Shown here: positions 9,046 to 19,999 of the stretch, piece after piece | How the letters are laid out: each line of letters starts with the position of its first letter | How positions within the stretch are numbered: the first letter of the stretch is position 1 | Assembly (NCBI RefSeq): GCF_006517275.1 | Contig: NZ_CP041191.1 | Location: 1,110,501-1,174,500 of the forward strand | DNA length: 64,000 nt | Reading direction: 5' to 3' | Source: Labrenzia sp. PHM005 | GTDB lineage: Bacteria > Pseudomonadota > Alphaproteobacteria > Rhizobiales > Stappiaceae | Translations under genes and position numbers: made by a program | Notes under the pieces: model-generated | Database searches by the model: none | What the model saw: the letters and a program-made list of their open reading frames with translations, nothing else | What the model was told of the DNA's origin: nothing

Positions 9046-9816
9046 TCAACTCAAGTCCAACTGGCGCCCTTCTATGCCACTGTCGCTTGCAAACCGTTCT
9101 CTACAGACCCCATCCATTTCGATTTCAAACCCGGCCGAAGCCAATGTCTTTTTCAGCCAGATCTTTTCCCGGACCTTGTAGGTGCAAAAGTGAATGTTGG
9201 CCCGGTGGCACAAGATCTGCACAATGTTGGTTCCCTCCGCGGATATCTGCAGCTTTGGGGCTCCTGCATTGCTGCGGACGATCCAAAAGAGATGCGGCAG
9301 CAGGTCCAGCAAGCCTTCAAGATCGCACTCAAAACCATCGCTTGAAGATCTGGAAAATCCCCGGTCAGCAAGATGTGCTTCAGCCTTCCGGACAGGGTCA
9401 AAGTCGTTTTTTTGATCCAAAAACGGGCGTTGGACATCTGTCAGGACCGCAAATCTTTGCCACTCCAGGTCTTTTGCAAGGGTCTCAAAGTGCATTGCAA
9501 TTCGGGCTGCAAATGTATCCATATCCGCACAGGGCAGATAGCCAATAACCGTGCCCATTTCTGTTAGGTCATCAGCGGAAGTCAGGTCATCGCGAAGTGC
9601 GAAGAACTCTGCTCGTGACTTCGCGTTTATGTTCGCGGCCTGTTCTTCCGACAAAACCGTGGCAGCAGCATCGTCGAGTTCCAGCCACACCTTTTCTCCG
9701 GCCTCAACCGAGACATTTGCCGGGTCATAGGCGTCCGCTTGCCATCTTTTGAGATAACTTGCCAGTGCTGCGTAGCGGCCAAGAATGTCTGCGCGATTCA
9801 CCTGTTGAATGTGCAT
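9046..9816 (-). CDS. Protein of unknown function between ureC and the GST gene
   Basis: 256 residues, soluble and acidic, with no signal peptide or membrane segment. I do not recognise the family. Five or so Cys residues are scattered (for example CADMD, CDLEG, CHRAN, CTYK). The gene starts 13 bases after the ureC stop and runs in the same direction, so it is very likely cotranscribed with urease. Confidence 0.6.
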   Translation of the reverse strand: MHIQQVNRADILGRYAALASYLKRWQADAYDPANVSVEAGEKVWLELDDAAATVLSEEQAANINAKSRAEFFALRDDLTSADDLTEMGTVIGYLPCADMDTFAARIAMHFETLAKDLEWQRFAVLTDVQRPFLDQKNDFDPVRKAEAHLADRGFSRSSSDGFECDLEGLLDLLPHLFWIVRSNAGAPKLQISAEGTNIVQILCHRANIHFCTYKVREKIWLKKTLASAGFEIEMDGVCRERFASDSGIEGRQLDLS

Positions 9817-9829
9817 TGGGACTCAAAAC

Positions 9830-11542
<1,713 letters not shown>

Positions 11543-11576
11543 TCATTTCTCCAATCAGCGATCAGAATGTCTGTTG

Positions 11577-11990
11577 TCAGCCGCCATAGTCGTCGACCAT
11601 GGCGTTCAAATCGTCGGTGCGCTGCATGGTCATCACGATCATGCAGTTGCGATAAAGCTCAGTGCCCCGTGTCCCGCCTTTGAAGGGGAAGCTGTAGGCG
11701 GTGCAGTCCTTTTCGCGGAAATCCAGCCAGGCAATTTGCGCGGTTTCCAGCGCGTCCGGACTGCCTTTCAAATGATCCGGCAGGGTGCTATCCACTTCGG
11801 TCATCTTGGCAAGCGCCCGTGTCAGGGCAGCAGACATGTCGGCTTCGGCCTGTTCCAGAGCCTTTTCAGCGCAATAGCTGCGTTCGGCTTGGTTCAGCGG
11901 GTAGCCACAGTCGATGTTTTCATCGGCCTGCGCAGATCCGGCCATCAAGACAAAACCCAACGCGGTCAGAATACCCGTTACGAAACGCAT
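11577..11990 (-). CDS. LprI-like (DUF1311) secreted protein, copy 2
   Basis: 137 residues with a Sec signal peptide (cleavage after about SAQA) and a DUF1311/LprI-type domain: paired Cys (DCGYPLNQAERSYC), then AQIAWLDFREKDC. Family members are periplasmic, and some inhibit lysozyme. It overlaps the upstream paralog by one base and sits 34 bases before ureC, so it lies within the urease transcript. The connection with urease is unexplained. Confidence 0.75.
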   Translation of the reverse strand: MRFVTGILTALGFVLMAGSAQADENIDCGYPLNQAERSYCAEKALEQAEADMSAALTRALAKMTEVDSTLPDHLKGSPDALETAQIAWLDFREKDCTAYSFPFKGGTRGTELYRNCMIVMTMQRTDDLNAMVDDYGG

Positions 11991-12400
11991 TAGTTGCCGA
12001 ACCCTTCAGCCAGGTCATTGAGTTCGCTCGTGCGTTTGCGGGTCAGATCTGCCCGGCAACCGAGAACGAGCATCGACTCCATCGATCCGCCCCGCGCCAG
12101 AAAACCGTAAGAATCGCAAGCCTTGTCGCGATAGGGGATCCAGGCGCGCTGGGCGTCCCGCAAGGTGTCGGCAGCGCCTTTAAGATCCTTGGGCAAATCC
12201 TTGTCCGTTTGCTTCATCGCTGCCATTGCCGCTTTATAGGCCGCGTTCAGCTCTGCATCCGCCGCTTCCCAATCCTTCTTGGCACACAAGGTCATATCAA
12301 GCTGGGTGACCGCGTTGTTGCAGTCGATGTCTTGTGCGTGAACCGGAGAAACGGCAATAAGGCTGGTAACGGTGCTGGCAATCAGACCAAGGAAACGCAT
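11990..12400 (-). CDS. LprI-like (DUF1311) secreted protein, copy 1
   Basis: 136 residues, with a signal peptide ending near VHAQ and the same architecture as its neighbour (DCNNAVTQLDMTLCAKKDW; AQRAWIPYRDKACDSYGF). The two are diverged tandem paralogs. The stop of this gene overlaps the start of the next by one base, and its own start is 5 bases after the ureB stop. Both would be exported, unlike the cytoplasmic urease subunits around them. Confidence 0.75.
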   Translation of the reverse strand: MRFLGLIASTVTSLIAVSPVHAQDIDCNNAVTQLDMTLCAKKDWEAADAELNAAYKAAMAAMKQTDKDLPKDLKGAADTLRDAQRAWIPYRDKACDSYGFLARGGSMESMLVLGCRADLTRKRTSELNDLAEGFGN

Positions 12401-12405
12401 CGGAT

Positions 12406-12717
12406 CTATCCTTCCAATTTACCCATGACTTTCTGGTTGAAGCCATAGATTGTCCGGTTTCCACGGTAGGGCACAAGTGTCACAGACCGGGTCTGTCCTG
12501 GCTCAAAGCGCACGGCGGTTCCGGCGGGAATGTCGAGTCGCATGCCAGTGGCGGTTTCCCGGTCAAAGGAAAGTCCCGGGTTGGTTTCGGCAAAATGATA
12601 GTGGCTGCCCACCTGAATCGGCCGGTCGCCCGTGTTGGAAACCTCCAAGGTGACTGTTTCCAGGCCGGCGTTCAGTTCAATGTCTCCCTCGGCGGGAAAG
12701 AGTTCTCCAGGAATCAT
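12406..12717 (-). CDS. ureB: Urease subunit beta
   Basis: 103-residue structural subunit ([37 protein letters not shown]). AGGAG is 7 bases upstream. It forms the (alpha beta gamma)3 enzyme with UreA and UreC. It is separated from ureC by the two LprI-like genes. Confidence 0.97.
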   Translation of the reverse strand: MIPGELFPAEGDIELNAGLETVTLEVSNTGDRPIQVGSHYHFAETNPGLSFDRETATGMRLDIPAGTAVRFEPGQTRSVTLVPYRGNRTIYGFNQKVMGKLEG

Positions 12718-12734
12718 TGTTTTCTCCTAGACCT

Positions 12735-13037
12735 TCAGCGGATCGGTTCGTGCACGGTCACCAGCTTGGTGCCGTCTGGAAAGGTCGCTTCAACCTGAAC
12801 ATCGTGGATCATTTCCGCGACCCCTTCCATCACCTGGTCGCGGGTCAGCACTTTGGCACCAGCCGCCATCAAATCGGCAACGGTGCGTCCGTCCCGCGCT
12901 CCCTCAACGACAAAATCTGTAATCAGGGCAATCGCTTCCGGGTGGTTCAGTTTGACGCCGCGTTCTAGCCGCCGACGCGCCACCATGGCCGCCATGGAGA
13001 CGAGCAGCTTGTCTTTTTCTCTCGGGGTCAGGTTCAA
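12735..13037 (-). CDS. ureA: Urease subunit gamma
   Basis: 100 residues, the usual length ([37 protein letters not shown]). It starts with TTG at 13037, supported by GGAGG 7 bases upstream. Seventeen bases separate it from both neighbours, ureD and ureB. Confidence 0.97.
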   Translation of the reverse strand: MNLTPREKDKLLVSMAAMVARRRLERGVKLNHPEAIALITDFVVEGARDGRTVADLMAAGAKVLTRDQVMEGVAEMIHDVQVEATFPDGTKLVTVHEPIR

Positions 13038-13053
13038 GGAAGATCCTCCAGAA

Positions 13054-13908
13054 TTAACAATGCCAGACGCGCGGAAGGCGGGCAGAGCGGTAATGTTCGA
13101 GAAAGGCCATCAACGACAGACGCAAGATGCGGCTATCGGCGGCCAGAAAACGGATAACCAGATGCCCGTTCCAAGCACTTGCAGCACATTGGGCTGCGGG
13201 GTGTGGTAGGGGCTCCAGGAAGGCACGGGCCTTTGCCAGTCGGTCTTCTGCATCCGGGCAACAGTCCAGCAGCGTCGCCATCGCCTGACCGCCATCTCCT
13301 GTTGCAGATCCTTTAAAGAAGTCTTCCGGATTGCCTGAAAGACGGACATCATCTGCAAATACCAGCTGGCCATCCCGGCGGATCCGCCAGCAGTCCTTGA
13401 AGAACACCTTGTTGAGGCGTTCGCCCATGGCGGCGCGGCCAAGAACCACGCTTTCCAGAGCCAGAAGCCGGGCGTTTCCGGAGAGGTTCGCAGCGATTTT
13501 CCGGGAGACACCGGAGTTGTCGAACAGGATGGTTTCCTGAGGCAGCCATTCTAATATTGCGCCGGTGTCAACTGCGAGGCGATTTGAGACTTCCGCGCAG
13601 GTTCCAAGGCTCCGGTAAGCCCGTTCCGCCGCTTGCGTCGTCACAATGGCGTGAGCCTCTGCGCCAATCGTGACCTCATAGTCCAGACGGTCTCCACCGG
13701 TCAGACCACCGGCTGTGTTGATCAGAACGGCCGTGGCCGGCTCACCATAGGTTTTGGGCAGGCGGACTTTGGCAGATCCACTTTGATACAAATCCTGAAG
13801 GCGGGTCTTGCCGGAAACGTGCGAAAACCCAATACGCGCAGCACCGCGCACACGCTGCATAGCAGGCATACTCGTTACGATTTCTGATGCTGATCCAGCA
13901 TCATACAT
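13054..13908 (-). CDS. ureD: Urease accessory protein UreD
   Basis: Scaffold that binds apo-urease and recruits UreF and UreG. 284 residues with the family segments [15 protein letters not shown] and [11 protein letters not shown]. First gene of the urease operon, with GGGAGG about 9 bases before the ATG. It faces the carboxypeptidase gene divergently across a gap of about 370 bases. Confidence 0.95.
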   Translation of the reverse strand: MYDAGSASEIVTSMPAMQRVRGAARIGFSHVSGKTRLQDLYQSGSAKVRLPKTYGEPATAVLINTAGGLTGGDRLDYEVTIGAEAHAIVTTQAAERAYRSLGTCAEVSNRLAVDTGAILEWLPQETILFDNSGVSRKIAANLSGNARLLALESVVLGRAAMGERLNKVFFKDCWRIRRDGQLVFADDVRLSGNPEDFFKGSATGDGGQAMATLLDCCPDAEDRLAKARAFLEPLPHPAAQCAASAWNGHLVIRFLAADSRILRLSLMAFLEHYRSARLPRVWHC

Positions 13909-14280
13909 TCAAGAAGCCTCCCTGCTTCCGGTTCTCATTGTTCTTTTTGCAGCACTGCCATCTTACACAGTAAATTTACCGAGGCACGATGGCACGCAAG
14001 TCAACCTTCCCGGAAAAGCAACAAACGGGCCAAAATGAACAGTTGCCGGGATTGGCGGCAATTCTCCACCGGAACCATAGTGATTTAAGAGGTTTCTTAC
14101 CGGGTGGACATAAATCCGCCTAAAAAATAAGCACCTGCTCAAAAAAATGACGCTGGACTTCTTCGTCACAAGGGTTGCTCTTGAGCCGATGATCCGGTTT
14201 TTTAAGAAACAACCTTCCGTTAAGTTGGTTTTGACTTGAAGCAAGAGTGTCCGCCCGCGGGAAGACAGCGAGGGTTTCCG
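13909..14280. other. Intergenic region between ureD and the D,D-carboxypeptidase
   Basis: A divergent gap of 372 bases, A/T-rich in its middle part (about 14090-14230). It must hold the promoters of the urease operon and the carboxypeptidase. I see no convincing promoter pair, operator or RNA. The short frames across it have no coding character. Confidence 0.5.
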
Positions 14281-15684
14281 GTGTACGCAAGCTTTTTCGG
14301 CCGTCTTTCAATCGCGCCCGTTTTTGTGGCAGCAATCGGTCTGTTCATTTTATCTCAGTCAGCACACGCTGAGATCGGCGCGCATATCCTTGTCGATGCC
14401 AAATCCGGCGCGGTGATTGATCAGAAAAATGCCACGCGGAAGTGGTACCCGGCCTCTCTGACCAAATTGATGACGGCCTATGTCACCTTTAAGGCGATCC
14501 GCGCGGAGAAAATCTCTCTAAATTCCGCCGTTGTTCAGTCACAAAACTCCGCATCTGAGCCGCCCAGCAAAATGGGATTCAAGATCGGCACGAAGTTTAC
14601 CGTCGACACGGCTCTCAAAATCATTTTGATCAAATCGGCCAATGATGTTGCCGTTGCTCTCGGTGAAGCTGTGGCTGGGTCCGAAGCTGGGTTCATTGCC
14701 ATGATGAACGCAGAAGCGCGCCGCCTCGGCATGACCCATACACGGTTTTCCAACCCACACGGATTGCCGGACAACAGCCAAGTCACCACGGCGCGCGATA
14801 TGGCGATCCTTGCGATGGCCCTGCGCCGGGATTTTCCGGAAAGCCGGGAGTTTTACAATCACCCGGGCATCCGTTTCGGCAAGAAGACACTGCGCTCTGC
14901 GAACCGCGAGTTCCTGCTCCGGGTTAAGGGCGCGAATGGCATGAAGACCGGATACATTTGTAATTCCGGATACAATGTTGCCGCGTCGGTGACACGGCGC
15001 GGCCGGACACTCATCGGGATTATTATGGGCGCGTCTTCCGGCCTCGAGAGAACGGCTTTTGCCCGCCAGCTGTTTGACGCCGGTTTCAAGAAGGGACGCG
15101 GTGGCAAGAAGGTGACCAGCCTCAGCGGTTATTCAGGAAATCCGCCCGCAAACGGCTATTGCCGCCGCAACAAAAAGCTGAGCTCCAAACAATACATGGC
15201 CCGCTATGACATGAAAAACACCCAAGGCGGCGGCCTGTTGTTCTTCGGCAAGCAAAAGACCAGAAATCCGGCCAAGGTCGATACCAGCAGCTTTACCAAA
15301 TCGAATGGCAAACCGGATTGGGCAAAGATTCTCGACCGCACCCTTGGACCGCGCCGGATTGCCTATAAACCTTTGCCGGTCGGGTTGGGTAAACCAAAAG
15401 GGACGCCCTCTGTAAGTGCCTCCATTCCAGCTGAAAACATTCCTCTCCCGGTAGCCAATCCGATCCGCAAAGCGAAAATGGAAATGCGGACCAAACTGCA
15501 AACGGCGCAGACGGAGCCGGCGGCGGAGGTAACTGGCGCAAGTGCGGGAACCATTCCGCAAATCGAAGCGGCCGGCCAACGCCCTGGGTCCGCCGTTAAC
15601 ACCAGTAAGGCGGCACATGGATCAATTTTCCGCAAAGGGATGGACTTCACGGTGCCAGTCCCAGCGCCAAGCCCTTCGAAATAA
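14281..15684 (+). CDS. D-alanyl-D-alanine carboxypeptidase (peptidase S11)
   Basis: A penicillin-binding protein that trims the terminal D-Ala from peptidoglycan pentapeptides in the periplasm. A signal peptide ends at SAHA. The catalytic triad motifs are PASLTKLMT (SxxK, near residues 59-62), KSAND (SxN) and MKTGYI (KTG). The S11 domain is followed by a tail of about 170 residues rich in Pro, Lys and Ala, probably disordered. I prefer the GTG at 14281 (GAGGG just upstream, immediate signal peptide) to a TTG at 14236. A rho-independent terminator follows. Confidence 0.88.
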   Translation: MYASFFGRLSIAPVFVAAIGLFILSQSAHAEIGAHILVDAKSGAVIDQKNATRKWYPASLTKLMTAYVTFKAIRAEKISLNSAVVQSQNSASEPPSKMGFKIGTKFTVDTALKIILIKSANDVAVALGEAVAGSEAGFIAMMNAEARRLGMTHTRFSNPHGLPDNSQVTTARDMAILAMALRRDFPESREFYNHPGIRFGKKTLRSANREFLLRVKGANGMKTGYICNSGYNVAASVTRRGRTLIGIIMGASSGLERTAFARQLFDAGFKKGRGGKKVTSLSGYSGNPPANGYCRRNKKLSSKQYMARYDMKNTQGGGLLFFGKQKTRNPAKVDTSSFTKSNGKPDWAKILDRTLGPRRIAYKPLPVGLGKPKGTPSVSASIPAENIPLPVANPIRKAKMEMRTKLQTAQTEPAAEVTGASAGTIPQIEAAGQRPGSAVNTSKAAHGSIFRKGMDFTVPVPAPSPSK

Positions 15685-15712
15685 TAAGAAAATCCTACCG
15701 CAATATCATGAC

Positions 15713-15749
15713 CAGTTAAGACATCGCTTGCATGCCTTAACTGTTTTTT
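15713..15749 (+). terminator. Terminator after the carboxypeptidase
   Basis: CAGTTAAG pairs with CTTAACTG around a partly paired loop and is followed directly by six T. It lies 28 bases after the stop codon. Confidence 0.8.
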
Positions 15750-15752
15750 AAC
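15737..15752 (+). promoter_or_regulatory. Possible CtrA binding site
   Basis: TTAACTGTTTTTTAAC fits the CtrA consensus TTAA-N7-TTAAC. It overlaps the terminator hairpin arm and T-run, which weakens the call, and stands about 95 bases upstream of the next gene. Confidence 0.35.
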
Positions 15753-15847
15753 GCTGTTCTTTAACGATGTCACAAGCGTTATTCCGAATAGGGACTGCCT
15801 TTTTGGTTTTACGCTGCGGCACAAGAGGTGCCGCCATAGGCAAAGAA

Positions 15848-16183
15848 ATGCCGTCTTATTTAAGATCGAGAGATCAGCGCATGATAGAACCAAGATCGAC
15901 CGCCACAATCCGTGCTCTGGCGAGCTTAGCAGAATTGTCCGCCGATCAGTTGGAAGACGGTGCATCGGTGGAAGACGTCATCGCCACACTTCGCAAAGCC
16001 GCAGAAGCTGTTCGCGGGGTGATCGACGAAACAGATGGCGAAGAAACGCGTGTTGAAGAAACGGACCTTGCGCAGGATCTGACCCCGATGGACCTCACCG
16101 TCGACAACACCGTCAGCGACGAAGCGGACAAAGACGACAGCGCCGAAACCGACGGCGATGTGCATGTTCTCAACGCAGGCTGA
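15848..16183 (+). CDS. Small acidic protein of unknown function
   Basis: About 111 residues. A helical N-terminal half (IRALASLAELSADQLEDG..VEDVIATLRKAAEAVRG) is followed by a very acidic, low-complexity C-terminus rich in Asp, Glu and Thr. No signal peptide or membrane segment. The start is uncertain: ATG at 15848 or 15881, neither with a strong ribosome-binding site. I do not recognise the family. Confidence 0.55.
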   Translation: MPSYLRSRDQRMIEPRSTATIRALASLAELSADQLEDGASVEDVIATLRKAAEAVRGVIDETDGEETRVEETDLAQDLTPMDLTVDNTVSDEADKDDSAETDGDVHVLNAG

Positions 16184-16339
16184 CGCATTTCCGATTGCAA
16201 ATCCAACATAGTTTTGCTGCAGCCCAGCTTTGCAGCACACTTCCGCTTTGACCTCTCCTCCCCACAAATGGTAGCCATGACCGCTCATGGAGCATTGGCC
16301 GTGGCTGACCCTCAGCTTGCCTAGCGCGGCGGCGGGTGG

Positions 16340-16361
16340 TGCTCCTGATTTGAGCGGAGCA
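16340..16361 (+). promoter_or_regulatory. Possible hairpin covering the ribosome-binding site of the COG0523 gene
   Basis: TGCTCC (16340-16345) pairs with GGAGCA (16356-16361). The GGAG in the right arm is the only plausible ribosome-binding site of the ATG at 16364. This could modulate translation or be chance. Confidence 0.35.
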
Positions 16362-16363
16362 AC

Positions 16364-17605
16364 ATGATGAGTATTGCGGACAGTTCTCAAGAATCTGGCC
16401 CAGAAACCAGCCGTCCGGCAAAAGGACCGAAGCCGCCTATCCCGGTGTCGGTGCTGACCGGCTTTTTGGGGGCTGGAAAAACAACGCTCCTCAACCGCAT
16501 CCTTCAAGATCCGGCGATGGCCGACACTGCCGTTATCATCAACGAATTCGGCGAGATCGGGCTGGATCATCTGTTTGTCGATCAAGCGGGGGAGGGCATT
16601 GTCGAGCTCTCATCCGGGTGCCTGTGTTGCACCATTCGCGGTGATTTGGTGACCACGCTGGAAAACTTGCTGCGCCATCTCGACAACGGCCGGACCGAGC
16701 GCTTAACCCGGGTGGTGATCGAAACCACCGGCCTTGCCGATCCGGCTCCAATCCTGCACACGATCATGCTGCATCCTTATCTGGTGATGCGCTACCGGCT
16801 GGACAGCGTCGTTACGCTTGTGGACGCCGTCAACGGGGCTTCAACGCTGAATGAGCATGAAGAAGCCCGCAAACAGGCTGCCGTTGCCGACCGGATAGTT
16901 CTGACAAAGACCGACCTTTTGACGACAGACGACACCAAGGCCGGTTTTGCAGTTTTGAAAGACCGGCTTGCCGCTTTGAACCCGGGCGCAAAGGTCCTGG
17001 ACACCCAAGCGGGCGAGGCAACACCGGAAAAGCTGTTCAACGCGGGGCTCTACAATCCGGAGAGCAAAATCCCGGACGTTGCAAACTGGCTGAACGCGGA
17101 AGCCTATGAGCCGAAACCGCATGATCATGGGCATTCCCATGACCATCATCACCATGATGGCCACTCCCATCACGGGCATGATCATCACCATCATGATCAC
17201 CCGCATGATGTGAACCGCCACAGCGCGGCGATCCGCGCCTTTACATTGTCGACCGACCGGCCTGTGTCTGCGTCAGCTCTGGAGATGTTTCTGGATCTTC
17301 TGCGCTCGGCCCACGGCCCGAAACTGCTGCGCGTCAAGGGGATTGTGCAACTCGCCGAAGATCCGGAGCGCCCGGTAGTGATTCACGGCGTGCAGCATGT
17401 CTTTCATCCGCCGGCAACGCTAGAGGCCTGGCCGGACGACGATCGGCGCACCCGGATGGTCTTTATCACCAAGGATCTGCCGGAAGGTTTTGTCCGGAAA
17501 ATATTCGAAGCCTTTTCCGGCGCGCTCCGCCCGGACACGCCAGACAGTCAGGCAATGCTCGATAATCCGCTGGCCGTCTCCGGCTTCACCAGCCCGCCTC
17601 GGTAA
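16364..17605 (+). CDS. COG0523 (CobW/YjiA-type) metallochaperone GTPase
   Basis: A 413-residue G3E GTPase. It has Walker A GFLGAGKTT (about residues 33-41), the family metal site GCLCCTIRGDL (Cys86, Cys88 and Cys89), ETTGLADP, and LTKTDL for guanine specificity. A long His/Asp-rich insert (near residues 247-277) precedes the CobW C-terminal domain. The family delivers zinc, cobalt or iron to client proteins. The insert favours zinc, or possibly nickel or cobalt. No client is fixed by the neighbours, though the urease operon lies 2.5 kb away. Confidence 0.92.
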   Translation: MMSIADSSQESGPETSRPAKGPKPPIPVSVLTGFLGAGKTTLLNRILQDPAMADTAVIINEFGEIGLDHLFVDQAGEGIVELSSGCLCCTIRGDLVTTLENLLRHLDNGRTERLTRVVIETTGLADPAPILHTIMLHPYLVMRYRLDSVVTLVDAVNGASTLNEHEEARKQAAVADRIVLTKTDLLTTDDTKAGFAVLKDRLAALNPGAKVLDTQAGEATPEKLFNAGLYNPESKIPDVANWLNAEAYEPKPHDHGHSHDHHHHDGHSHHGHDHHHHDHPHDVNRHSAAIRAFTLSTDRPVSASALEMFLDLLRSAHGPKLLRVKGIVQLAEDPERPVVIHGVQHVFHPPATLEAWPDDDRRTRMVFITKDLPEGFVRKIFEAFSGALRPDTPDSQAMLDNPLAVSGFTSPPR

Positions 17606-17639
17606 TCATCTTTTTGCTGGAAATCTGAAGGCCGACATA

Positions 17640-17705
17640 CGCCACGCCTCCCCGGCCTCCGAGCCAGGGTCTTTACTTCAGGTCCCGGCTCAAGGCCGGG
17701 ACGGC
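17640..17705. repeat. Palindromic intergenic repeat
   Basis: Contains CCCGGC-6-GCCAGGG (about 17651-17669) followed by a perfect 8-base stem GTCCCGGC-5-GCCGGGAC (17682-17702). The first part resembles the element at 7721-7745. It lies between the convergent COG0523 and tesB genes and may also end transcription. Confidence 0.6.
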
Positions 17706-17715
17706 GGATTCCCCC

Positions 17716-18585
17716 TCAAGCTTCTTCCTTCCTCAGCCGGATCAATCCTTCCTGCGCCGTCGAGGCCACCAGCCGGCCGCTGGTGTCGAACAGATTGCCG
17801 CGATTGAAACCGCGCGATCCGGAGCTGGACGGGCTGTCGCTGGCATAAAGAAGCCATTCGTCGGCTTTCACCGGCCGGTGAAACCACATGGCATGGTCGA
17901 GGCTGGCGCATTGAACCTTGCGGCTGAAGACCGACAGGCCGTGGGCATAAAGCGCTGTATCAAGCAGGGTCATGTCGCTGGCATAGGCCAGGACACATTG
18001 ATGGATCCGCGGATCGTCCGGCAAGGCGCCCGTTGCCCGGACCCAGACATGCTGGACAGGGTCGCGTTTGTCCCGGCTGATATACTGGCGCATGTCGGCT
18101 GGTTTCAGTTCAATCGGCCGTTCCCGTTCGAAATACCGGCGGATTGCTTCCGGGGCATCCTTGAGGAACATGTCTTTCAGTTCCTGCTCGCTGGGCAGGT
18201 CTTCCGGCATCGGCACATCCGGCATGGCCGCCTGGTGATCCAATCCGTCCTCGTGCACCTGGAACGATGCCGACATGGAAAAGATCGCTTTGCCGTGCTG
18301 AATGGCCACGACGCGCCGGGTTGTGAAGCTACCGCCATCACGGATCCGGTCGACCTCATAGATGATCGGAACGGATGGATCTCCCGGCCGCATGAAATAA
18401 CCGTGCAGCGAGTGAACTTGCCGCTCGTCGACCACGGTTCGCGACGCTGCCACCAGGGCCTGACCAATGACTTGCCCGCCAAAGACGCGTTGCCAGCCGA
18501 CTTGGGGGCTGCGACCACGAAACAGATTGTGTTCAAGCGGTTCTAAGTCGAGTATTTGCAGAAGGCTATCAATGGCCGTATTCAT
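17716..18585 (-). CDS. tesB: Acyl-CoA thioesterase II
   Basis: A cytoplasmic double-hotdog thioesterase that cleaves acyl-CoA to free acid and CoA. 289 residues. Recognised by LFRGRSPQVGWQRVFGGQVIGQAL, HSLHGYFMRPGDP and the C-terminal SLDHAMWFHRP segment. AGGA is upstream of the ATG. Divergent from the UbiH-type gene and convergent with the COG0523 gene. Confidence 0.93.
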   Translation of the reverse strand: MNTAIDSLLQILDLEPLEHNLFRGRSPQVGWQRVFGGQVIGQALVAASRTVVDERQVHSLHGYFMRPGDPSVPIIYEVDRIRDGGSFTTRRVVAIQHGKAIFSMSASFQVHEDGLDHQAAMPDVPMPEDLPSEQELKDMFLKDAPEAIRRYFERERPIELKPADMRQYISRDKRDPVQHVWVRATGALPDDPRIHQCVLAYASDMTLLDTALYAHGLSVFSRKVQCASLDHAMWFHRPVKADEWLLYASDSPSSSGSRGFNRGNLFDTSGRLVASTAQEGLIRLRKEEA

Positions 18586-18718
18586 CGGCGCGGTTCCTGT
18601 TTATGAGAGTACCAGGTGATTTGGCCAGTTGAACGGCCTGACTGATGAAGTCTTGGACGTGTGTTGACGTTAAAGTCAAGATGCCCCACGGGAAAGCGGG
18701 GCAAGGAGTTGTAAAACA

Positions 18719-19957
18719 ATGGCAAGACCAAAAAAGAGCGACGAGATGTTTGATGTCGTCATTGCAGGCGGCGGATATGTCGGCCTGTCCTTGGCGCTCG
18801 CGCTCAAACAGGGGGATCCCGCCCTCAAATGCGCCGTTGTCGATCCCAAACCGATGAACACGCTCGACAAGGACCCAAGGGCTTCGGCGATCGCAGCGGC
18901 CGCGTCGCGTATGCTGACCCAGCTGGGTATTTGGGACAAGATTGCCGCCAAAGGGCAGCCGATCAACGAAATGATCGTCACCGACAGCAAGTTGCGCGAT
19001 GCGGTGCGTCCAGTCTTTCTCACATTTGACGGCCAGGCCACCGAAGGTGAAGCCTTTGCCACCATGATGCCGAATGGTGTCATGATGCCGGCGCTTTACA
19101 AAGCAGCCAAAGCTCTCGGCACCAAGTTTTTTGCGCCAAACTCAGCAGATACGTTCCGTACGCATCCGGACCGGGTCGAGCTGGATCTCAAGGACGGTAC
19201 GGTTCTCAAAACCCGCCTGCTGGTTGCGGCTGACGGGGTGCGCTCCAAACTGCGCGATCTTGCCGGTATCCGCACCGTTGATTGGGATTACAAACAGTCC
19301 GGTATTGTGACCACCGTCAAGCACGAGCGGCCCCACAACGGCCGCGCGGAAGAACATTTCCTGCCAGCCGGGCCGTTTGCAATCCTGCCGCTGCCGGGCA
19401 ATCGCTCCTCTCTCGTCTGGACTGAAAAAACGTCTGACGCCGACCGGCTTGTCCGCTCCGATGACTTTACCTTTGAACTGGAACTGGAGCGCCGGTTTGG
19501 CCATCACCTGGGCACGCTGGAGCTCGATGGCCCGCGTCAGGCGTTTCCGCTCGGGCTGAAGCTGGCCCGGGAATTTGCCAAACCGCGTTTTGCGCTCATT
19601 GGTGATTCGGCTCATGGCATTCATCCGATTGCCGGGCAGGGGCTCAACATGGGTTTTAAGGATGTGGCTGCCCTTGCAGAAGTTCTGATTGAAGCCCGGC
19701 GCCTCGGCCAGGATATTGGCGGATTTGACGTGTTGGAGCGTTATCAGCGCTGGCGCAGGTTCGATACATTCCAGATGGGCGTTGTGACCGATGTGCTCAA
19801 TCGCCTATTCTCAAATGACAATGATATCTTGCGGGCCGCCCGCGATTTCGGACTTGGGCTGGTTGACCGTATGCCGGGATTAAAAACACATTTCATCAAA
19901 GAGGCCGCTGGTTTTGCCGGGCCAGTACCCAGATTGCTTTCCGGTGATCCGATTTGA
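18719..19957 (+). CDS. UbiH/UbiF/COQ6-family FAD-dependent hydroxylase
   Basis: A class A flavin monooxygenase, most likely hydroxylating the ubiquinone ring. 412 residues. The Rossmann motif VIAGGGYVGLSLALAL starts near residue 13, a DG motif (VAADGVRSKLRDLAGI) lies in the middle, and the family signature GDSAHGIHPIAGQGLNMGFKD is near residue 300. A strong AGGAG precedes the ATG. Which ring position it hydroxylates cannot be told from the sequence. Confidence 0.9.
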   Translation: MARPKKSDEMFDVVIAGGGYVGLSLALALKQGDPALKCAVVDPKPMNTLDKDPRASAIAAAASRMLTQLGIWDKIAAKGQPINEMIVTDSKLRDAVRPVFLTFDGQATEGEAFATMMPNGVMMPALYKAAKALGTKFFAPNSADTFRTHPDRVELDLKDGTVLKTRLLVAADGVRSKLRDLAGIRTVDWDYKQSGIVTTVKHERPHNGRAEEHFLPAGPFAILPLPGNRSSLVWTEKTSDADRLVRSDDFTFELELERRFGHHLGTLELDGPRQAFPLGLKLAREFAKPRFALIGDSAHGIHPIAGQGLNMGFKDVAALAEVLIEARRLGQDIGGFDVLERYQRWRRFDTFQMGVVTDVLNRLFSNDNDILRAARDFGLGLVDRMPGLKTHFIKEAAGFAGPVPRLLSGDPI

Positions 19958-19999
19958 TAGGAGACTGATCCCCCGCATGGCTTCCTGGATTTTTCCTGT

